This document shows, in pieces, positions 32,195 through 41,894 of a DNA stretch of 64,000 nucleotides. The notes under the pieces are model-generated. The model saw only the letters and a list, made by a program, of their open reading frames with translations, was not told the origin of the DNA and did no database searches. Source of the DNA: Calliphora vicina (lineage: Eukaryota; Arthropoda; Insecta; Diptera; Calliphoridae); NCBI RefSeq assembly GCF_958450345.1, contig NC_088783.1:23563701-23627700 (forward strand), written 5' to 3'. Within the stretch, counting starts at the first letter, position 1. Each line of letters opens with the position of its first letter. Both the position numbers and the translations under genes were made by a program.

Positions 32195-33066
32195 GTTTAG
32201 CAATTTATATATTTTATCCATTTTTTATATATTTTTGGCAGAGCACCTCACGCAACTACTACTACTACCACAACTACACGGATATACTCACACAGATACA
32301 CAACAGCGGTGCATAAATGTGCATGTGTAGAAAAACGACAACCAGGAATATGAACAGCAACAACAAAACACGGTTTGTAACTTTTGCCGAAATTATTTTT
32401 GGAATAGTTCAGATCCGTTTAGATGAACATCAGTAAGCCTACGGTTTGGTTGTGTTTTTAATATCACACAGCAAACTTTCCGAAATTCACAATTTTAACA
32501 ATAGAAAAATTAATATCCACAACAACAAAATAACTGCAAAAATATTTTACTACAGAAAAAAAAATTAATACAATAACAAAATAATCTTATACAAAAATAT
32601 TCCAAAACAATAATGGTTTTTGAAATAGAGAGATATAAAATACATAGATACATATTTGAAAAGTGACTTCAAAAAGTGTAAGTTTTAAACAAAAATAGAA
32701 AAACTAAAACTAAATTCTGAATTTAAAAAAAAAATCAAAATAATTTTTAACAAAAAAATTTACAATAAAAACCAATCAAAATAAAATAAAAAATACAAGC
32801 AAAGGATTAATTTTAAAACTAAAAACTTAATTAGCTATAGTTTCAAAACTATAAATTTTGAAGAAAAAAATCTACACAAAATGCAAGTTCTAAAAAAACA
32901 ACTAAAAACTTATATTGTATAAAATATCTAATATGAATAGTAAATCTGAAGTAGTGCAATTTTTGGATTAAAAAGAAATTTGAAAATAAATGGAAAAAGT
33001 TTTGAAAATTTTGCGATAAGGAAAAAATAACAATTTGGAAAATATTCACATCAATCAAACTTCAAT
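32195..33066 (+). other. Possible host 5' non-coding exon
   Basis: A TCAGTT at about 32195 fits the insect initiator consensus. After about 870 bases of A-rich sequence, typical of fly 5' leaders, comes CTTCAATG followed immediately by GTAAGT, a consensus splice donor at 33067. The upstream CAA/CAG-rich DNA is also common near fly promoters. If real, the first coding exon would consist of an ATG only. Several upstream ATGs and the lack of any visible downstream exon leave this as a hint, not a gene call. Confidence 0.22.
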
Positions 33067-33792
33067 GGTAAGTCAATCAAGTATTTCAATTTTACAAGAA
33101 ATAAATAAATATTTATTAGAAAAAACTATTTAAGAATATTGCCGAAAACCATGAAACATATTTATTTATATGAAAATTTTCATTAGGTAGAATAGTTTTA
33201 TATTATCTAACTAAAATTTAGCTAAAGACTTCTAAATACATGTTATGCAGTTTAAACAGTTGATATCTATTTTGAAAATTACCACCATAACGACATAAAT
33301 TGTCATAGATGCCAAATTATGTTCATAGAAAGCAGCGCTAAAGCAAATAAGTAGTTTTGTCTAAAAATATTTGAGAATAGACTTGTGCTCTCCATTAGTT
33401 AGTTTCTCTAAAAAATGTTTGTCTTCATAACAAACAAAATGTATTCTGAATTTAATATTAATTTGGTCTAAAAATATTAATGTTAGTCCATATGCGTTTT
33501 TTTTTAATAAAAAGACAAATAGAAATTATTGACTCAAATCATAAATATTCTGTAATACAAATATTGATTCATCATAATCCCAAAACTTTTCAGATTTTTT
33601 TTCCGAAATTATTTTTTTTATTAAATTATTATATGCTCACCACCATTTGGTTAATGTTATGTTTTCGATTATTAACAAATCTCAGTTTTAAATTTAACTA
33701 GTAAAGTACTAGTCCGAACAATGTGTTGTATATATTTTGAACCAAAACTATTTTCCGGTTAAATATGTTTGTTTATTTTTGGGTACATAAGT
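33067..33792. other. AT-rich DNA, no feature seen
   Basis: No repeat, frame or RNA structure stands out. If the exon at 32195-33066 is real, this would be intron. Confidence 0.4.
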
Positions 33793-33794
33793 TA

Positions 33795-34041
33795 CACAGA
33801 GAAAACAGATTCGTGATAGCAACCGAATTAATTGCCAATCGAATGATTCGGTTGCACACATAGCATATTTCAGTTCTAACAACAGAAAGTCAGTTGATAA
33901 AGAAGAATTTCAGTTGAGGCAACCAAACTTTAGTTACCCATTCCAAAATATTGTAGCCACAACTGTAAAATTCGGTCACTAAGATGGAAACATTCGATTA
34001 GCAACAAATTCGGTTGCTATCACGAATCTGTTTTCTCTGTG
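33795..34041 (-). mobile_element. TA-flanked MITE (CACAGAG family), copy 1
   Basis: The unit is 247 bp, with TA on both sides (33793-33794 and 34042-34043). Terminal inverted repeats of about 34 bp begin CACAGAGAAAACAGATTCGT. Short AACCGAAT/ATTCGGTT motifs recur inside. The TA duplication points to Tc1/mariner-type mobilisation. The internal sequence is inverted relative to the three copies at 36056, 39249 and 41040. Confidence 0.9.
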
Positions 34042-34059
34042 TAGCTATTTGCAATAACT

Positions 34060-34395
34060 CTATGTTCTAAATTTTTGTTGTTTCGATTTTGGCCATTTTC
34101 AATACCAAACATTTCTTACAAATATTTTGTTAAGAAGTAGAGGGAAGAACCTACCTTTACTCCGTATCGAATCTTCAATGGACTGGACAGACAGTCCAAA
34201 CATACTAAACATGTCTTTTAAATATTTGTGGAAGTAGTAGATGGAAGAGCCAACCTCTTCTCCATATCGACTCTTCAATGGACTGGACAGACAGATGAAC
34301 GGATATAGCTAGATCGTCTTAGAATTGTATAAAGACCAAGAATATATACGTTTGTGGGTGTTACAATCAGTATACTCCCATGTTTTTGGTGTTGG
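34060..34395. repeat. Dispersed repeat family 3 with an internal tandem duplication
   Basis: Blocks GGCCATTTTCAATACCAAAC, ATAGCTAGATCGTCTTAGAA and a GGTATAAAAA end are shared with 60600-60990. A segment ending TCTTCAATGGACTGGACAGA is present twice, about 90 bp apart (about 34137-34211 and 34226-34292). Non-coding; class unknown. Confidence 0.55.
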
Positions 34396-34485
34396 GTATA
34401 AAAATCCTATAAAACATTAATTTCAAGCTACTGCTTTCTATGTATAAGTATCTCCATTTTATTATTACTTAAATCGTTAGCATGA

Positions 34486-35265
34486 CACTGTGCTTCCACA
34501 CCAAAATCTAGGTGGACAAAATTATAAAAATCGGTATCTTCAGAATTTGGAAAAACTAATTTTTTTGGGAAGCTGACAATCTGCAATATCCAATACAAAT
34601 GGGTTTTTCAATTGGACATTTCGGTTTCTCGACAGAAGCGCCTGAAGTTCAACAAATTTTGAATCATATTTTCGTTAATTTGTTTATATTTTACTGCTTT
34701 ACTAAATTACATATATCTCAATTGTTTTACCGTATAGAAATTCATACTTCAAAACATAGATAAACGTTGATATACACTTTTATTAAATGTATATCTTATA
34801 TTTATGGGCCTCTCCATTTTCCTGTTATCTCAAATATACTGATATTTTTTTTTCTAAGAATATTATATAGCTTGCCATAAAAAAGACCGTCGAAGCCCAT
34901 CCAATGACTATATACATCATTTAAAGAAACTTTTGGGGAACGTGTTTGTAAACAAATTGTAGCCGCAAGCACCCGCCAAAATACTTTTTTTTTAATTTTT
35001 ATGGAATGAAATTTTTAGAAATATATTTTTTTGCTTAAATATAGCAAATACAGATCTTTTTAAAAATTTTGTTTCAGAAAACTCATGAAAACGTATTTTT
35101 TATTTTTTTTTATTAATGATTTTTATATAACTAGACCCTACTGTAACTTGAAAAAAATTTTATATTGATCTTTTAAACATTTTTTTGGAATCGGAGATAC
35201 CAATTCTATAAAAAAAGAGCGCCAAATAATTTTGTCCACCTATATTTTGATTTGGAACCACAGTG
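34486..35265. mobile_element. 780-bp element with CACTGTG inverted ends
   Basis: The left end CACTGTGCTTCCACACCAAA and the complement of the right end, CACTGTGGTTCCAAATCAAA, match. They continue through a shared AGGTGGACAAAATTAT, giving imperfect inverted repeats of about 45 bp. GGTATCT(T/C)C recurs slightly further in on both sides. CATG occurs next to both ends, but the exact target duplication is uncertain. No transposase was recognised in the AT-rich interior. Confidence 0.65.
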
Positions 35266-36055
35266 CATGGTCCCTTTTCACAAATTTTACCGGAGACACT
35301 TACGCTTACACTTATCGCACTTACGACTTATAACTGCCTTTTTGGATCAGGACATTTGCTTATAATTTTATTTCATTATTTTTATAATTTTAACTCTGTT
35401 ATATGATTTAAAATCTCTATTCTACCAATAAAAAAACCGATCATATAAACAAGTTAACGTTGTTATACTTAATTCCATTTGACTGACTTAACAATTTTAG
35501 AATCTTGACAAAAATATGGACTTAGCACTTTGAGAAAAATCTAAATCATTTAAACAAACTGTATATTTTTACTAATACTAACGTTTTATATTAAAACCAC
35601 AAAAAAAATTTTGTACAAGAAAGTCAAAACTCCAAAAATTTAGTTTCGAGTCTTTCCATCCATTTCAATAATCTTTAAATCACTTTTATCTAAATCGCGA
35701 ATTTGGAAAAATAAATAATTGTTATATACGAAAAAGAAAGATTTGATTTGATTTTTAGACTATTTTCGCAGTAGTGGTATGATATCAGATACAAAAACAC
35801 TAACTAATTTAAGAAAAATTTGAAATCAAAAGAAAGATTATATGAAACTTATCTAATAAATGACTAATTATGGACCGACCATCATCTTAATGATTAATAT
35901 TCTTTAAGACGAACCAATATTTTTAACCGTTACAAACATCGTAGTATATTTGTTTCTTTTAACTCCTACAAGGATCATAGGGCCGTGGTGTAGGTGATCC
36001 TCAGAATGGTGTAAGTAGAAACAATCTCTAATCAGAACATGCTACGTGTATAGTA
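35266..36055. other. AT-rich DNA with a family 1 fragment
   Basis: At about 35850-35985 there is a decayed piece of dispersed family 1 (AATTATGGACCGA, then CCAATATTTTTAACCGTTAC). Otherwise nothing is recognised. Confidence 0.4.
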
Positions 36056-36280
36056 CACAAAGAAAACAGATTCGTGATAGCAACCGAATTTGTTGCTATT
36101 CCAATGTTCCACCTTAGTAACCGAATTTTACAGTAGTGGATACAAAACTTTAGAAGAGGTAACAAAAGTCTTCTTTAGCAACTGACCTTCTGTTAATGGA
36201 ACCGAAAAATTCTATGCTTGCAACCGAATCATTCGATTGGCAACAAATTCGGTTGCTATTGCGAATCTGTTTTCTCTGTG
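36056..36280 (+). mobile_element. TA-flanked MITE (CACAGAG family), copy 2
   Basis: The unit is 225 bp and TA-flanked (36054-36055 and 36281-36282), with ends CACAAAGAAAACAGATTCGT and CTGTTTTCTCTGTG. It is slightly shorter than its relatives because of small internal deletions. Confidence 0.88.
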
Positions 36281-36541
36281 TAGAACTACCCAGTACAAAA
36301 TGTGAACCATAAACTACGATTGAGGAATAAAATACGCTTTTTAGTTGCAATAGTGTAAGGTGCCTTATAAATAAGTTATAATTAAATAAAATCGGAAGCA
36401 AAATATTCAATGAAATACCTATAGGCAAATCCCTGTATAACGAACGATATGATATCAGTCCCATTTTATAAATTGAAAAGCTGTTAATGAAGATAACTGA
36501 GCCAACGAGTGGCGTTTATTTGCCTTTCCAAGAAGAAAATA

Positions 36542-37702
36542 TTGGGTATTACAATATATGACGTATATTGCGGATTTGGTTTTGTTTTTAATAACTAAAG
36601 CACAGCCATTGCTCACCAACGCTTATGGTGAATGCGTTTCATCGGTTTCAATGTGCGAGAGATTTTTTGTGCGGTTCAGAAGTGGTGATTTTTATACGGA
36701 AGACCAATATCGCCCAAGGCAGCAAAAAAAAATATAAAGACCAAGAATTGGAGACACTACTCCATGAAGATTGTTGTAAAACTCAACAAGAGCTTGAAAA
36801 TTCATTGGGAGCTACTCAAGCAGCAATTTCAAAACATATACGTGCACGTTTGCTTATGGTGAATGTGTTCCATCCTTTTCAACGTGCGTAAGATGATTTC
36901 TGCGGTTCAGAAGGGGTGATTTTAACACGGAAGATAAAGATCGTCCAGGCCAGTAATAGACGTTGGAAGACCAAGAAATGGAGGCATTACTCCATGAAGA
37001 CAGTTGTCATACTCAACAGAAGTTTGAAAAATCATTCGGAGCTACTCAAGCAGCAATCAAAATATTTGCAAGATGTAGGATTCATCCAAAAGCAGAGAAA
37101 TTAAGTACTATTTGAAGCCGAGAGACTTTGAAACATGATTTTGCATGTGCGGAATGATTTTTAAACGCTATAGAAATGACTTTTTGAAGAAAATGGATCC
37201 ATTACAATAACCCGAAGCATAAGAGATCGTATATAAAGCCCGACCAACCAGCCGACTCGAAATGTCCATGACCATCACAGCGAACCGAACTCCCGATCGC
37301 CACTGATTTGTTTGAAGCGAGCATTGGTCAAAAACGAAAAAACATGCGGCCAGGCATGAAACCGTAATATACAACGCTCAGCCACATGTTGCAATACCCT
37401 TTTAAAAAGTATTTAGCATGATTTGGTTGAGAAGTTTTGCCTCACCCGCATTATAGTCCAGACCGTGCCCCGTCCGACTAATATCTGTTTCGATCGATGC
37501 AAAACGCTCTTTCTGGGATAAGCTTCACTTTGTAACAGAGTATCCGATATTGGCTTGATTCGTTCTTGGCTCGGAATCCATGTGTTGCCAGCAAAGGCAG
37601 AGCTAACAATGGCCAATACTTTGAATAAATTTATATTGTACAAATGTAAAATAAAAAGCTAAACATTTGAAAAAATCCCGCATTTTTAAGTCATACACCC
37701 AA
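36542..37702 (+). mobile_element. Mariner element A, decayed but with both ends
   Basis: Ends are TTGGGTATTACAATATATGA on the left and, as complement of the right, TTGGGTGTATGACTTAAAAA. TA lies on both sides (36540-36541 and 37703-37704). Both ends share a GCGG(G)ATTT block slightly further in. The element is 1,161 bp, near the 1.3 kb usual for mariner. It carries a broken transposase with an N-terminal deletion and an internal tandem duplication. Confidence 0.85.
36600..37650 (+). pseudogene. Mariner transposase pseudogene A
   Basis: Recognisable pieces in several frames: KDQELETLLHEDCCKTQQEL and GATQAAISKHIRA (second helix-turn-helix), a copy of the same region again, IQKQRN, then WIHYN, and near 37500-37640 a C-terminal tail. 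Amino-terminal codons are missing. The region about 36622-36851 is tandemly repeated at about 36852-37075, starting GCTTATGGTGAATG in both. Many frameshifts and stops are present. Confidence 0.85.
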
Positions 37703-39248
37703 TAGTATTTTTGAAACTATTTATATTGCATCGTACTGTTAAGTAATTTATAATGGTTTCTTAAAATAAAATTAGCAACCCTCGCATTTGGTTATCAGTT
37801 TAAAATTAAGATCCTTGAATTGAATAATTGCTCTCAAAGCAAACCCCATAAAAAACATAAAATAATATAAGTTATATGTATTAATTTTAGTACCTTAAGT
37901 ATTTTAAAAAATTAATTGAATTAATTAATAATGAAATACAAATTATGATGTACTTAAATTCCTTTTATTCATTTCTAATTTTAAAAAAACTTCAGAATAT
38001 GTACACGAACATGTAATATGGTAATAAAACTCTAGGTACTTAAAACTTATTTATAAAATATTTTATATACTGATTTTTAATTTTTTAAAAACTTTTACAC
38101 AAACCAATAGAAATTGATTAATAATCAAATAAAAAGCAAAACAAAAACAAAACATTGTACAGTGTTTTAGGCTTTACATAATACTAACTACTAACTACTC
38201 GAAAAAAGTTTAACTTTATTTAAATAAAATACATTACATATCATACATGGATTTAAATATTTCAAATAAAATCTATTAACAAAATGAAGCAGCATTAATT
38301 TAGATGGTTGGTAATTAAACTTTAAATAAAAATAAAATATGTATGTACAAGTAAAACAATTTCAAATAGCCGCTGCTGGAAATATGCAGAAATCATAGAA
38401 AAACCATAGAGTTTGAGAATCATTTAACAAATTGCGTTTTATAACAACTCGTGTAACTAAAATATTGAATGAATGAATAAATGAGTTGCAAGTTAAAGTA
38501 GTAAATGTTGTATACTAAGTACGGTAATATTAGTAATTAGCGTTAGTATGAGTGGCAGCAGTATGTAGATTCTAGTTGTGATATCATGTTTATGTTTTAA
38601 CTACTGTTGGCCATATTAAGAGTGTTTTGGTTTACCAGCATTATTAGTAGCAAAGCAGAAAAAGTTTAAAATTTATTTAACACAGTGAGAAATATGAATA
38701 TATTTCAAAAAGTTTCATAATTTTCAATATAAAATGTAGAAAATTCGTTAAAATTTATGAAAGATTAGGAAATTTTCACATTTAATTTTCAGTAAGTAAA
38801 GATATGATATTTTTTAAAATATTCTTAAGCCAGTAATTCGATCAGCAATCCTCTAATTATTGAAATAACTAAAATCGCAAGGGTAGTCCAATTTAAATAT
38901 GTAGTTTACATATTTTCCATGTGAACAACAACTTATCACATGTTACCGAACAGGTACAGCAGCTAGTATTCTTTATGAGAGAGCCCAACGAAAAATAACA
39001 TCACAAAATATTTTAGCATAGCAAGACAAGACGACATGCTGTGTCTTGTGCAGGCATTTAATATCTATAAATCATCATCGATTAAATCTTAAAACCAATG
39101 ATCGTCATAAAGTAAACACTGGTATGGATTATATTAACATGTTATGCTTTATTGTCTCTATTATATCGATTGTGAATTTTGTTTCTTATTTGATCATTTT
39201 TATGAGTTTCGTTGACATTTACTTTTTCATCGATCAGTTCCGATCTTA
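37703..39248. other. Very AT-rich DNA, no feature recognised
   Basis: Long stretches of A/T with TTTAAAATA-type words. No frame over 74 codons and no visible repeat structure. Confidence 0.5.
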
Positions 39249-39494
39249 CACAGAGAAAACAGATTCGTGATAGCAACCGAATTTGTTGCAAATCGAATGA
39301 TTCTATCTTAGTGACCGAATTTTACAGTTGTAGCTATACAATTTTGAAAGGGACAACTAAAGTTTGGTTGCCTCAACCGAAATTCTTCTTTATGAACTGA
39401 CTTCTGTTGATAGAACTGAAAAATTCTATGTGGGTAACAGAATCATTCGATTGGCAACAAATTCGGTTGCTATCACGAATCTGTTTTCTCTGTG
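39249..39494 (+). mobile_element. TA-flanked MITE (CACAGAG family), copy 3
   Basis: The unit is 246 bp, TA on both sides (39247-39248 and 39495-39496). Ends are CACAGAGAAAACAGATTCGT and its complement. Short frames across 39212-39585 are only translations of the MITE. Confidence 0.9.
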
Positions 39495-39924
39495 TAGTAA
39501 AAAATGGAAAAGTTACAAAATTTTATTTTCCAAGTGTATGATGGAAAAACAACTTAACACAAAAAACATAGCAAACCTTAATTAATTGTTAAAAATAATT
39601 GTGTAGCATATAAAATAATTTGTTAATTTTACTTTATAAATAAATAACGAATTACAATTACCATTTCAATTGAGAGTTACACTTGCAAATTAATTTCAGC
39701 AGGGCAAATTTTTCTGTACAAACATGAATTTTAAAGTCAAGAAACAATTCAATCGTTGGATCTTGGAATACTGAATAAAATTTATTAGGTGTATGCCTTC
39801 AAAATGCGGAACTTATAATAGATGGCGTATCTTTTGAAAGCGGGTTTTATTCTTAATAACTTGTATGTCATTTTTAAGGGTACATAAATGACAGATACAT
39901 ATGTACCCTTCAAATTCTCACTTA
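39495..39924. other. AT-rich DNA between two MITEs
   Basis: Nothing recognisable, apart from a short tandem TACATA(A)ATGACAGATACATA patch near 39880. Confidence 0.4.
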
Positions 39925-40224
39925 CACGCAGAGAAAAAATATAGTTGAGCATGTTTACTGTAACCGTTTCAAAATTTGTACAAGTTTTTTAATAATATTA
40001 TAGTCACAGCCACAATTTATATGATTGAGGTAACCATAATATGCTTAATTTGGGATTCACATGATTTTTTCAATCCTATATATTGTTACAGCAAACAAGT
40101 ATATGTTTGTGACAACCATTTTTATGATGAAGGACTTACCATATTATGTTGCTCTAGGCCTATGGATATCAAATTCTGAGAAAATCATATTATGATTCAT
40201 CATAAGTATGGTTGTTTCTGCGTG
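39925..40224. mobile_element. TA-flanked MITE with CACGCAGA ends
   Basis: The unit is 300 bp, TA on both sides (39923-39924 and 40225-40226). CACGCAGAGAAAAAA is at the left and TTTCTGCGTG at the right, with only about 8 exactly paired terminal bases. The interior has paired ATTATG/CATAAT words. The ends resemble those of the CACAGAG family, so the two may share a mobiliser, but the interiors differ. Confidence 0.7.
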
Positions 40225-40261
40225 TAGTTATTAGATATTATCGAGTAAACAACAAAGTATG

Positions 40262-41507
40262 TTTTCGCTTTGAAAATTTCGAATTGTGTACCAACAAAGT
40301 ATCATATGCGGGAGATTTTGCTTTACTTCTTTAATTTGAAAATAAAAGTGCTGCCAAAACTCACTGATTGCTCACCAAAGCATATGGTGCATATGATCCA
40401 TCAGTTTCAACGGGCGGGAGATTGTTTGTCCGATTCAGAAGTGGTGATTTTGACGAAGATCGCCCAGGCCACTCAAAAAAGGTTGAAGACTAAGAATTGG
40501 AGGCATTACTCTATGAAGATTGTTGCCAAACTCAACAAGAGCTTGCAAAATCATTCAGAGCTACTCAAGCAGCAATTTAAAATTATTTGCGAGCAGCAGA
40601 ATTTATCCAAAAGCTAGGAAATTGGGTACCATACGAATTGAAGCCGAGAGACATTGAATGATGATTTGGCATGTCCGAAATTATGCTTGAAAGTTATAAA
40701 ATAATATCGTTTTGCAGCGATGAAAAATGGATCCATTACGATAATTCGAAGCGTAAGATATCGTATGTGCAGCCGGGTTAAACAGCCCAGTCTATGGCGC
40801 TAAGGAAATTCTCTATGTTTGGTGGGATCAAAAGTATCCTATCTATTATGAACTGCTGAAATCTAACAAGACCATCACAGGGAAGTTGTACCGAATGCCA
40901 CCGATTCGGTTTATGCGAGAATTAGCCGAAAAAATCGGCCATATGTTGCAATACCTGTTAAAAAGTATTTAGAATGAAGTGGTAGGTCAGTATTGCCTCA
41001 CCCGCTTTAGAGTTCAGACTGTGCCCCGTCCGACTACTACTCAGAGAAAACAGATTTGTAATAGCAACCGAATTTGTTGCCAATCGAATGATTCTACCTA
41101 TGTGACCAAATTCTTCAGTTTTGTTCAAAGGGTTAACAAAAGTTTTGGTTGCTTCAACCGAAATTCTTCTTTATCAACTGACTTTCTTTTGATAGAACCG
41201 AAAAATTCTATGTGTGCAACCGAATCATTCGATTGGCAACAAATTCGGTTGCTATTACGAATCTGTTTTCTCTGTGTATTTGTTTCGATCGAAGCAGAAC
41301 ATTCTCTCTGGGATACGCTTCACTTTTGAACAGAGTATCCGATATTGGCTTGATTCGTTCATGACCTTAAAATAGGAGCAGTACTTTTAGCTCGGAATGC
41401 GAAAAGGTCATAACTAACAATGGACAATACATACTTTGAATAAATTTATATTGTACAAATGTTTCAAAATAAAATCTAAAAACTTAAAAAAATCCCGCAT
41501 TTTTAAG
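40262..41507 (+). pseudogene. Mariner transposase pseudogene B, interrupted by a MITE
   Basis: The reading begins near 40270 with KISNCVPTKYHMREILLYFF, the mariner N-terminus. Later frames give ATQAA, QKLGNWVP and YELKPRDIE, then DEKWIHYDNSKRK with the first catalytic Asp block, and a 3' tail ending near CCCGCATTTTTAAGT. The MITE at 41040-41276 splits the C-terminal region: GTGCCCCGTCCGAC before it and GTTTCGATCGA after it are contiguous in mariner A. Frameshifts are numerous. Left and right terminal repeats are not recognisable. Confidence 0.82.
41040..41276 (+). mobile_element. TA-flanked MITE (CACAGAG family), copy 4, nested in mariner B
   Basis: The unit is 237 bp, with TA at 41038-41039 and 41277-41278. 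The left end is CTCAGAGAAAACAGATTTGT (one base changed at the tip); the right end is CTGTTTTCTCTGTG. Because mariner A keeps the uninterrupted sequence, this insertion is younger than the mariner. Confidence 0.9.
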
Positions 41508-41894
41508 TTTAAAATTGATTTCTTCCAGAAATAAAAATGTTTGTATGTTTTTTTGTTATATAAAATATTCAAGAAAAATACATGTGGGCAAAGGTACACC
41601 TTTGAAGCACAAAAATAAAGAAATCTGAACAATTTTCTTTTACTATTTTTCTATAGCGAAAGATAAGTTTTGTGGATTAGTTGTATATATTAGCAATAAA
41701 CATGGTATCTCTAAGGCAGAAATGCGCAGCCCATAGCACAATTGTGCAGAATCAAATCACACGTATTCTTATGCTCTTACATTTTAGTAGTCATTGTCCA
41801 CTCAACGAGACAACTACAAATGCGCATGAGCACTGGTGTATGACTTTTTCTTTATTTTTTCAGTTTTTGTATTTGTGTGCACTGAACAAAATAT

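Noticed and set aside
36150..36464. 104-codon minus-strand frame
   Set aside because: Runs across the MITE at 36056-36280 and flanking AT-rich DNA; no protein signature.
39212..39585. Two short frames next to each other
   Set aside because: They are readings of the MITE at 39249-39494 and its edges.
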